From Deuterostichococcus epilithicus (taxonomy: Eukaryota; Chlorophyta; Trebouxiophyceae; Prasiolales; Stichococcaceae), in NCBI GenBank assembly GCA_033439295.1, contig JAVTLE010000016.1, positions 2,294,001 through 2,358,000 on the forward strand: a DNA stretch of 64,000 nt, in the 5' to 3' direction. The notes beneath the pieces were generated by a model. That model was given only the letters and a program-made list of their open reading frames with translations, had not been told where the DNA came from and made no database searches. The position numbers and the translations under genes were made by a program. This document shows, piece by piece, positions 21,847-43,452 of the stretch (position 1 is its first letter; the number at the start of each line of letters is the position of its first letter).

Positions 21847-24800
21847 ATGGGCGCCGCTGCGGCTGGAGCTGCGCGTCCCGCGCCGCTGCTCAAGGAGCTA
21901 GGCTTCCTTGCGGACACGCCGCTGGTGCACTACGCGGATCGCTACTTCGGCGAGTATGCGGACTACGGCTTGGCGCTCGCGATCGCAATTGTGCTGCCGT
22001 TCATGCGCGGCGCCCTGGATCAATTCGTATTCAAGGTACGGCAAAGTGTGGCTTCAAGCGTCACCACACGTGGACACGGTTGTGTGCACTTGAAAGAGGT
22101 CGTTTGGAAGGGCAGGTGCCGAGCGCTGGCACACTGGGCCTACCAAGTCACCTGTGCACTCTTTGCCACACGCAGCCGCTGGGGCGGCAACTTCTCTGCG
22201 GCAGCAGCGTGACGCCCACCAAACAGCAGCGGGCGCTCATCTACAAGTGGAAAGGTGTGTTGATGTTTTTCCCTTTGCTGTACTGGCTGTGCCTCCGCCG
22301 GGACCCGCACCTGCCGCTCGTCCCTCCTCCCCTCCAGAGCATCCACCTCCAGGACGCTCCTCCAGGGCACCTGAGCGCATGCCTGCCAACCGTGAGGATT
22401 TGGATATCACCGTGCAGAGTCATGCTGGAAGGCGTTCATCTACCTCTCCATGGCCGTCGCCGCCTTTGCGGCCAGCTACCAGGAAGCGTGAGTGGCAGTC
22501 CCTTTTCAGTTTCAATATCCTTCTGTTCAGCCCAGCTGCGTTTGTGTGCAGACACAGCAGCCAGCCCTCATATGCAGTGTGCCGCTTGTATGGCGCGCCC
22601 CTCGGCCCGCTGGCTGCCGAGCGCGTCAGCAGGGGAGGCTCACCACTGCAGAGTCTGCCGCTGCCGCTCCTGGGGCGGTGATTGTCAGGTTCCTACGACC
22701 GCCCCGCCGCGCAGCCGGTGCTGCGCAGCTTTGCCATCGTCAGGAGGCGGCTCTAAATGCACCACATCCCTCCAACTTGTGAGCCATTTTTGTCGACACC
22801 CCGTCCCCCGCGCCGAAACTGCAGATGGTTCACGCGCCGCCGAGCGCTGTGGGAGGGCTGCACGCAGCTGCCCTGCAACTACGATGTGCCGAAGGCCGTG
22901 CGCCTGGTGTACTGCCTGGAGATGGGCCACTACCTGCAGGCGCGCCGCTGGACCCTTAGAAAGCCTGCGCTGCTCCCGGCTGTCCACATAGAGAACACAC
23001 AGTGACACGAGTGTCGTGGCTGGGATCGGAGACTGCGGCCGGCCGGTTGCTGGTGCCGGGTGGCGTCAGCATGTTGGGGGCGCTGCGAAGCATGGCAGCC
23101 GGCCACCGGCAGGCCGACACAGCCGGCGGCGCGTGCCGGATGTGAGGCAGACGCTGGGCAGCGGGCAGCCAGTGTCCAGGCAGCGATCCAATCTTCCCCC
23201 CCCCCACCCCACCCCCAGGGCTTGGAGCCTTGACTCGTGCTGCCGTAGCGCCTGGACGCTCTCGCTCCTCCAACAATCCCGGAGCACGCTGCCTGAGTGC
23301 ACCGACCGAGTGTGCCGACCGCACGCCCTGCGCACCTCGCATGCGCAGGCGACGCGGCCTCCACTGTTTGGGGTGTGCGCCGCAGCGCAGGCGGTCCTGC
23401 CGCTGCTAGGCAGGGTCCATTCAGGGTACTCCGCTGACGCGCAGGCGATCCCGTCGCTGCTGTTTTGGGAGGTGCGCCGGAAGGACTTTGCGGAGTCGCT
23501 GGCGCACCATGTGGCCACCCTCATCCTCATCGTCTACTCCTATTATCTAAAGTACGCCCCTGCTGCTTCACCCACTGGATGTGAGAAAATCAAGAGCCCG
23601 TTCACACCGCCAGAGAGGCCGTTTCTCCTGCCAGTTTCCCTCCCGGCGATCGCTTCTGCCCGCACCAGCCGGGCAGGTGCCGGGTGTGTGTGCGGCCCCT
23701 GCGGTCGTAGCACCAACACCGCCTGCCGGCGGGGGGCGGAGGCTGCGCCCTGCCCCCGGACTCATTCAGATGTATTCAGTCAGATTGTATTCATGTTTCT
23801 CGCATACTTCTGCCTGGTCTCCTGCTGACCCTCCTTCCCTGCATGTGCTCAGCCTGACCAAGGTGGGCGCGGTGGTGTTCCTGTGCCATGACGTCAACGA
23901 CATCTTCCTGGAGGGCGCCAAGATGTTCCGCTACGTCAAGTGGCGCACGCTGCCCAACGTCCTGTTCGTCATCTTCGTGCTGTCCTGGATCGCCAGTCGC
24001 CTGGTCATATTCCCCACCTGGGTCATCCGCTCCACGCTGCTGGACACCCTGGTGCGATACTCCTTTCCATCAGAAAGCACCTTTGCAGGCCATCGGCGGC
24101 CTGCCCCTGCCCTCGCCACAGCTCACGGTCAGCACGTTCTTGTGTGGCCCAGCTGGCACGGGGCCTGGGGTGCCGCCGCACTGAGCAGCGAGTCCACGTC
24201 CGGTTGTGCTGAATCGGCGCTTGATGCGATGTCAATTGTCTCAGAGGCCAGAGCTCGTGGACTTGATTGCGCACCGACAAATGACATCAGTCATACAATG
24301 TATAGCATTGCAACCCCGCATTGATGTGCGCAGAGTGTGGCCAGGGAGAACAACGTTAATGTGCACCCACACTACGAGATCTTTAACGGGTTCCTCATCT
24401 TCCTGCTCATCCTTCACATCTACTGGTGCGCGTTCGGTCTGCTGTCTGCCTTCCCCACTGCAGCTTAGGCAGAAAGGCTGCTCGAATTCCACCCTGCATC
24501 GCCCAACGCCAGCGTTCCGGAACAAGGCGCACTTGCACAGCACTGCACCAGGGCGGCACTGCCCAAGCTCCCAAGGCAGCTGTAGCGCTTTCGACACACT
24601 GTAGGGGCGGCAACAGTCCAGCGCATGCACCTCGAGCGACATAACGAGGTGCATCATACAGCGCCCCTCAGTTCAATTGTCATCAGACGCTGTTGGCCCA
24701 TCGCCTTGCGTGCATGCGCGCAGGACGTGGCTCATCATGAAGGTGCTGGTCAAGGCGCTGACCAGCAAGGACGTGGACGACGTGCGGGAGTCCGACTCCG

Positions 24801-24987
24801 ACGAGGACGACACCAAGGACGACTGAGCGCTCCGCTTTGCGCGCGGTCTGTGCCGCGCCGCTGATGCTGGCGCCATGCGCGCAGGTCGTTGATCATCAAG
24901 AAAGTGCTGGTCCAGGCGCTGTCCACCAAGGGCATGCACGATGTGCGGGAGTCCGACTCCGACGAGGAGAACGTCAAGGACGACTGA
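21847..24987 (+). CDS. LAG1: LAG1-type ceramide synthase with alternative last exons
   Basis: N-acylates sphingoid bases in the ER membrane. Exons 21847-22035, 22176-22254, 22419-22487, 22825-22939, 23444-23551, 23853-24051 and 24334-24425 join in frame, followed by 24724-24826 or 24885-24987. The TLC/Lag1 domain shows KESCWKAFIYLS, the EAWFT entry, LLFWEVRRKDF, the double-His LAHHVATLILIVYSYY, and the Lag motif CHDVNDIFLEGAKM; several membrane segments are evident. Both last exons are 103 nt, join at the same phase (YW|T or YW|S), and end in acidic Ser-Asp tails (RESDSDE...KDD stop). The intron after 22939 has a GC donor (CTGCAG|GCGCGC). Confidence 0.92.
23342..23415 (+). repeat. Two intronic echoes of ceramide synthase exon 5 start
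   Basis: The exon 5 boundary at 23438-23480 (GCGCAGGCGATCCCGTCGCT then GTTTTGGGAGGTGCGCCG) has two degraded copies upstream. One at 23381-23415 reads GCGCAGGCGGTCCTGCCGCT. One at 23342-23383 reads GCGCAGGCGACGCGGCCTCC, then GTTTGGGGTGTGCGCCG. Unit spacing is about 40-60 bases. Confidence 0.75.
24724..24826 (+). CDS. Ceramide synthase alternative last exon A
   Basis: Preceded by GCGCGCAG. It encodes a final membrane-helix edge (TWLIMKVLVKAL) and an acidic tail ending DDTKDD. Roughly 84% identical by eye to exon B over 103 bases; the similarity runs on past the stop. Confidence 0.8.
24885..24987 (+). CDS. Ceramide synthase alternative last exon B
   Basis: Preceded by CATGCGCGCAG, the same acceptor context as exon A. 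It encodes SLIIKKVLVQAL and a tail ending EENVKDD. The frame and stop are intact, so it is a usable alternative to exon A rather than a dead copy. Confidence 0.75.
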
Positions 24988-25822
24988 GCGCCGCTTTGCG
25001 TGTCGTCTGGCTGCGCCGCTGGTTCTGGCGCCAACCCCGGAGCCGGCGGCGAGCTGTTGGTTGCAAGACACCCGCCCGACGCCTGACGGCCGTTGCTGCA
25101 ATGGGTCGGAGCTGGATCATCTTGTGGAAGGGCTAATTGGATCATCGGCAGCGCATCCCACAATGCAAGGGCACAAACATGCAGCCAGATTGGCCAGCCT
25201 TGATCGAAGCGCACTGTCCAAAGCTGGGAGACCTTCGAAACTTGGTTTTCACAGAGACCGGGCTTACATACCTGTTTATAATGCCGCTGACAGCTTAGTG
25301 GTGATGGGCTTGTTGCTGTGTATCGAAAACGGTTTGGCATCGTTGTGTGGCAAATGCAGGTGAACCTAGTCTTCAGATTTGGCTGCGCAGAGTTTGACGG
25401 CAATCGTTTCGGCACCTCACTATCAAGTCCAAGTCCCACCTCCTATACACCTACCTTTTTATTTATGACTATTCGCGCTCGCGGGAGTTTCTCACACAAA
25501 TCAAATGTGGGACGAGTGTGCCTCAATCCGTCGCTTCACCTAGCAACTAGCAGCCGACCAATTGTGTCAGGCTGCTCGCCTGACATTGAAGCAACGCATC
25601 AGACGTGGTGTGATACAGCTGAAGTAAGACCCCGCCGGAGTTCGGCCCGGGCGTGCTGGCGCTGAGGGATGCTATTGTGAGACGGCTCCGATGCAGATAG
25701 CAGTGCTTGTTGTTGCCCCGAGAACGATGCTTGAGTCGAGCCACAGCGCCATGTAGAGGAAGGCATGCACCGCCGTCCATGGCCCTTCGTGACCACGACT
25801 GAGGCCAACCGCCATGCCAGCC
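24988..25822. other. Intergenic, nothing recognised
   Basis: Lies between the ceramide synthase 3' end and a small minus-strand gene. Local AT content rises (25260-25500), as expected for 3' UTR and intergenic DNA. No repeat or RNA gene was seen. Confidence 0.4.
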
Positions 25823-26183
25823 TCAGAACATCGTGTACCTGGCGTCATGCAGAAGGACGACCTCAGGGAGTAGCGCTCGAGCGTCAAGATCTTCGAGCGG
25901 CTGCCTGCACCGCCCATGCAAGTAGCACGCAATGCTCGTCCTGTGAAAGCAGGGCTATGGGGAAAGCACCACGCAGCTGGAGGCTGCCGCAGCATTGGGG
26001 CGTATACGCTGCCGGCTCGATTGAATGCAAGGTCCCGCTGAACCAGTCCCGCTGAAGCAGCCGAGATTCAAGTGGCCGTGTCAATGTCAAGAGATAAGGA
26101 ATTCGTTGAATTCGTCCGCACGTGTAGGTGGAGGCCTTGGCGGGCGTCGACATGGGCTTCAGCAGCGCCTCCAGGTCAGCCAT
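25823..26183 (-). CDS. Small two-exon gene, unassigned
   Basis: Family not recognised. Exon 1 (26183 to about 26121) begins MADLEALLKPMSTPAKAS. A GT donor (AC|GTGCGG) and acceptor CACAG join it in frame to exon 2 (about 25940-25823), which contains RQPLEDLDARALLPEVVLLH and ends ARYTMF stop, giving about 60 residues. The joint keeps phase, which is the main support. The gene sits head to tail with, and just downstream of, VIP1 on the same strand. It could instead be part of a larger gene or 3' UTR noise. Confidence 0.35.
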
Positions 26184-26571
26184 CGTCGGGCAGCTGCCCT
26201 CGCCCGTCTCCTCTGCAGCAGCAGAAACGAGGCTCTTGCCATTGGATTTGCCGTTAGGACATCGACACCTTGGAAGCATGCCTCGTCTGCGGGCCGGCCG
26301 CGAGCGGTCAGAGTCCTGGGCCCAATGGGCGGCGCCTCCCCAGAAGGCCGGGCCACGCAGCGCTCTCTATCCGGCAGCTGCGTTGGTTTCACGCCGGCGT
26401 GCGGCACGGCAGGGGTGCCGGGCGTGCGGAAGAAACAGGGATGCACGCCGCAACGATGGCTCATGGGCCGCCACGGAGGGCGGGTGCACCCGCCTCCTGA
26501 GTCGGGCAGCCGGTGGCCGGAGTGCTGTGACTTTGAATAAATGATGTTGATAATACAGAAAGCATCCATCA
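26184..26571. other. VIP1 3' flank
   Basis: Presumed 3' UTR of VIP1 on the minus strand and 5' region of the small downstream gene. No coding evidence. Confidence 0.4.
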
Positions 26572-38863
<12,292 letters not shown>

Positions 38864-39311
38864 CGCAGGGTTAACCCGCAGCTGTGCACATGCGCAGCGG
38901 GGCAGCCCGCTTGATGGTTTCGCCTTGTCGGATCGTACTTTATTTCGCAATGCTGAGTGGACCGTGAGCGCTTCTGTGCGCGCATGGAAGATGCTTTCGG
39001 TTCCTCGCCCCGAGCTGAAATGCTCATCCACTCTTCACTGCAACAGGTGGATTTCAGCGGCGTAAGCCAGGCAGCAGAGCAGCCGAAGTCAAGCTCCCAG
39101 CAGATCGGTAGCGGCAACCTGTATGTGCATTACAGCCCCAAGGTGCCTTAATGGCTAGCGCATGCGCCAATTGGGCGCCGCCGCATGCACCACAGCGCTG
39201 CCGCCGCATGTCCAAACGCTCCCACCCATCAGCCTGAAACCAATCTACCTGATCAACAGAGGAACAAAGAATGGCGGCGCAACAAATGGCCCGAGCCCGA
39301 GCCCAAGGTCT
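38864..39311. other. Intergenic between NFU and VIP1
   Basis: Holds the NFU 3' UTR and VIP1 promoter, both on the minus strand. On the minus strand a TGTAA lies near 39135, about 180 bases after the NFU stop, and is a possible poly(A) signal. Confidence 0.4.
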
Positions 39312-42300
39312 TCAGTTTTCGAACACGACCGACTTGATGTCAGGGAATTTGTCCTTGATGGCCGCCTGCACGCGTAAGAATACGACAGATAAACGTCAAT
39401 GGATGCAACATTGCCGCTCCCAGCAGGCAGTGTCCAGCAGGGACCATTCTTGCATTTCTGCAGCGCTGCACGAGCTGCCGGCCAGCCAGTGGAAGTCACG
39501 ACACGGCACGCCGGCAGGCGGCCAGCTCACCTTGACGCCCATTGCGATGGGCGGCGGGCCGTCGTACTTGACGGTGCACTTGCCGCCCTTCACCTCTCGC
39601 ACCTGCGCACGCCCACGTCTGCAACTCAGATGTGAGGGCATCTCTGCGCAAGCCTTCGGGTCGAATGCATCGGGGACCCACCGATGGTGCATGTCTGCGT
39701 CCTGCTGCGGGTGTGATGGACACAAAGGCGTTGAATCTGAGGAGTCTCACTGTCGGAATTGGTGAACATGAAGGGCGCACGAGACAATGGAGCCGCTGCA
39801 ATTGGAAATGACGGGGCGCCACACGTACAGCTGCGAGACCATGCATGGATGAACACGACAGTGTACATGGTCCCAGATTGATTCCTGGTGCCGCACCACG
39901 ACGGAGCCGCCGTAGTTGGAGATCGCAGGCCGCAGCATGTCTAGGTGCGCGTCCACGCTGGCCATGGTGGCCGACGTGTCAATGGCGCCGACCTGCTGCA
40001 CCTCCTTCAAGGCGTCGCCAAATGCGCTCTGTGGGCCAGTTCAAAGCAGCGCTCAGTGATCAGCAGAAAACCCGAAAGCAGTCCACCTGCTGTACCTGTG
40101 TTAGTGCGCTCTGCGGCAAGAGGGGAGAGACGCTCAGCGGAAGCGGCACCGGACAGCACAAGAGGTAAGGCGCCGTCGATGCCACCTGCCATGGACCCTA
40201 AAACCCACGAGTGACATGCTTGTAGACCCCTCGACTTCTGCAGCCGTGTGCACCTTGACAACCATGTCAGCCACACGTGGCTCCTCAGTGTGCCTGATGC
40301 AGACAGCCCGCAGGTGTGGGTTGCCTTGACAGAAGTGCGGCTCAGGGAGCCACCTTGAGGGCGCGCTCGATGCCCATCTTCATGGTGGCTGTCGACGATG
40401 CACAAGTGCCGCAGGCGCCCTGGAATGTCGTGGAGACTGCGTCAGCAGCAGTCGTCGGGACGGGCTTTGCCATGCTGCGCGGTGCACAAGGGTGTAGTGC
40501 ATGAGGGCGGGCCGCACAAGGGCCAGTCAACGCCCTCAGCGCAACAGCTGCCCTGTGCACCCGCGGGCAGTGAGAGGGCATGCCAGGTGCCGCAGACCCG
40601 CGAGGTTCATCCAGTCAGGGTCCAGCGGTTCACGTTGGTTCCCGGTGGGGATGCTCATGCAACAACACATGCGACCATGACGCCGCAAGGGACCAGACTG
40701 GGGGGTCAGAGCATTCGAAGGGCCGCAGGACGGCTCAAGGAGCTGCACCTCCAGCTGCAGCATGACAACTCCGTTGGTAACACCCGCCACCGAGACGTTG
40801 CCGCCGTCGGCTATCAAGTACGGCCGGACCTCCTCCAGCGCGCGATCGACACTGTCCACCGTCATCTCCACTGCTGGCGCCGCCTCGCCATTGCCTGCAG
40901 GAGCAGATTGACTCGTGAAACTCACTACCGCTTCCTCTTTGAAGGTGGCACCATCTTCAATGCACAGTGCACGTGTCCACCTTGATCTCCGCCGCAGGCG
41001 CCGCCTGGCCGTCGACTGCGAGGACTTCGAAGACAGGGTTGCAAGAAACGATATGGGAAAGGACTCAGCATATGACTGTTATCTCCAGCGCTGGCGCCGT
41101 CTGCATTACCCCTGGAGGGGAAGACCCTTGGCAGAGTGCGCAAGCATCGCATTGCTGAGGTCCTTGCAGTGCATGCTGTCAAACTCATGGCAGAGGCCCT
41201 GTGGTGCGGAGGATGCCAGGACGAGGTCTGCAGCTGCGGGGCGCACCGATGGAGCGGTGCACGTTGACGCGCGAGAAGGGGCTGTCGATGGGCGCCGCCG
41301 CCGCCGCCGCGGCCACCGGCTCGGCCGCGGGCGGCGCCACCGTCTCTGCTGTCTGCCCGTCAATGACGCTGCTCCAGTCGTCGCCCTCCACTGCCCGGAT
41401 GAGGTCCAGCCTGCAGAAATGGCTTTACAGGGTTCGAAGCCTGTGGCATGCCATGTCGAATGGTGCCATGTTGAACGCTGTGTCTGCAGCCTCACCCACC
41501 TCGCTCCCCCTTTGTCTTGAGAACACCCCTGCCAACTGCGCAGAGCTGGCACAGTATGTACATCAGCTGCTGCACCGCCAGTCACGCAGCAAGGCAGAGT
41601 ATCTATCCAGACCGACTGTACATGAAGAACCCAAGCTGCAGGAAAGCCCCGCGGGGGTGGGCACCTGCGCTGCTTGGCGTCGCGCGTCTCGCCCGGCACC
41701 GCATCGCCCAGGTTCTCGCCCATGGCCTTCCGCATTTTGAGCTTCTTCTCCTCGTACGCTGCCCGCTCCGCGTCAGACATCGTGGCGGTGCTCACGCCCG
41801 TCGCCCACAGCTCTGCCTCCACGCCTGTGCGTGTGTGGCGGTTGCCTGTTTTCGTGTTCTGATCTCCACGAGCAGGTGGCTGAGAGGCATCGTGGCGGTG
41901 CTCGTGCCCGTCGCCCACAGCTCCGCCCCCACGCCTGGCTTCCGTGACCGAATTTGCCAGTCGCAGAGCGGCACGTAGAAGCTCCCTGCGCTTTGTCGTG
42001 ATACACCTGCTGCGCTGCAGGAGCTCGCGCCCCGCCCCGCCTGCTTGCGCTCGGCCCCCGCGTCTGCCTGCCGCCCAGTCACCATCTCACTGCAGCAGTA
42101 CACTGCGTACGGAACACAACGCTGCCACAACACATGAGCGGAGGCCCCACCGTTGCCAGGCGGCGTGGTGCCAGCCTCCCGCATCCAGTTGGCCGCCTCC
42201 CGCTCCAGGTTGGACCGCGTTGCCATGGCCTTGTTAGCGAACACCATGGCCTTAACGTGCGCGCAGCGCTCGTCGCCCACACGCTCAAGGTGGCCCTGCG

Positions 42301-43123
42301 GGTGTCGAGTCAGTGCAGGTGAGGTTGGTGCGGCCGCAGGCCTTGACAAGAGAGCATCGGACGAAAGGAAACGGATGGGTCTCGAACTGCCTGCGCTGCT
42401 TCGCTGACAGACCCAGAAGATGTGAAGTTACCCTGACAGATCCAGGAGGTTCATAATGTCAATCGTGCTCATGTGGTGCTGCCGCCCCCACCTTGACGGC
42501 CAGCACGATGTTGCGGGCAAAGCCGACATACTGCAGCTCCCGCCGCACGTCATACAGTGCATACACGCCCACAGGCTTTTCACCATCGCGAGTGTCCAGG
42601 TACTCCGCCACCGGCAGGACGGTCTGCCCGTCGTCCTCGCCCTGCGTTTGAGGAGTTTGCTGCGCTTGTGGCGCTGCGCTGATCATTCCAGCAAGCGCAA
42701 TGGTGTAGCCGAGTCTGGACACTCATATGCTTCCCTGCAAAGCAACGGACAGGCAGCTGCATGGTGCAGTGAGCCGCGGCAGCGCACATGTCTGATGCTG
42801 TACTGCCGTGTGTCGTGCTCCTCGGCGCCGCCGTCGCCATACAGGAAGCCGTGCAGCCCCTTGTGACCCTCCGGCACCGCGGCGTCCGTGACGACGCCAC
42901 CCAGCGACGCCAGGCGTGCCTTCTCCGCATCAGTGGGCGATGCCGCCGGTGCGTCAGCTCGGCTGGCTTGAACTGCGGCAGAGCGCTGTCTTCTCGAGGT
43001 ATGAACGCTCAGATCGCGTCCAGTGTGCCTGGCAGGCGTCCATGCAGGGAGTGCGGGCCGGCCAGATGTGCTGCACGTGTTTGCAACGCAAGGTTGCGGC
43101 CCAGCCCGCGCTTGCGCGTTCAT
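39312..43123 (-). CDS. NFU: Plastid NFU Fe-S scaffold fused to a GIY-YIG-like domain
   Basis: The start at 43123 (MNAQARAGPQPCVANTC) is Arg/Ser/Ala-rich, like a chloroplast transit peptide, and runs to GLHGFLYGDGGAEEHD. The next exons (about 42645-42494 and 42305-42150) encode GVYALYDVRRELQYVGFARN and VFANKAMATRSNLEREAANW, the pattern of the GIY-YIG-like domain known at the N-terminus of plant GRXS16. Linker exons follow (near 41780 and 41413). Then comes NifU domain 1, VEEVRPYL-type with LIADGGNVSV and the cluster-ligand motif CGTC (GACGTCASSTATMKMGIERA, about 40430-40362). A second NifU-like domain without CxxC follows (HLDMLRPAISNYGGSV, about 40015; AAIKDKFPDIKSVVFEN stop at 39312), as in plant NFU1-3. 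It should assemble or carry Fe-S clusters in the plastid. Whether it is one transcript rests on frame continuity and the absence of an internal start or stop. Confidence 0.82.
40970..41112 (-). repeat. Two intronic echoes of NFU exon 6 start
   Basis: On the minus strand the exon 6 boundary near 40901-40858 (GAGGCGGCGCCAGCAGTGGA, then GATGACGGTGGACA) recurs at about 41020-40970 (CAGGCGGCGCCTGCGGCGGA, then GATCAAGGTGGACA) and, weaker, at 41112-41074 (AGACGGCGCCAGCGCTGGAG, then ATAACAGT). Three graded copies are spaced about 100 bases apart. Confidence 0.75.
41888..41937 (-). repeat. Recent intronic echo of NFU exon 4 start
   Basis: The 50 bases here match the exon 4 boundary at 41778-41827 at 46 of 50 positions. 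The copy keeps a CCAG acceptor on the minus strand and an open frame through the copied part, so it could be used as an alternative acceptor. It is the least decayed echo apart from the ceramide synthase last exon. Confidence 0.9.
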
Positions 43124-43452
43124 GGCGACCCTTTAAGGCGGCCCTTTATGGCCGATCGATGATATGTACTGCCGAATGAATGCGAAATATAACGCTGCAG
43201 AGCCACCAGTTGCATTTACAATAGACACTTGAGGTGATCTTTCTGCAGCCAGATCGGCTTTTGTAACTTTGCGCCCCTGCCAGCAAGGGTCGACATTGCT
43301 GGAAAGGGACTAATGTCCGCCGCAGAACCAACTCTCATCTTCCACCACTTGTGGCCTCCCGGTGCTCGGTGCCTCGCTCCTTCGCGATTGATACCCGTTT
43401 CGCACACACAAAGCAGCCACTTGCGTCGTGTCGATACCGACAGCGAGCCAGC
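43124..43452. promoter_or_regulatory. Divergent region between NFU and aldolase
   Basis: About 330 bp between two start codons of plastid-targeted proteins, probably a bidirectional promoter. It is locally AT-richer than the genes (for example 43150-43260). No specific box can be named with confidence. Confidence 0.4.
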
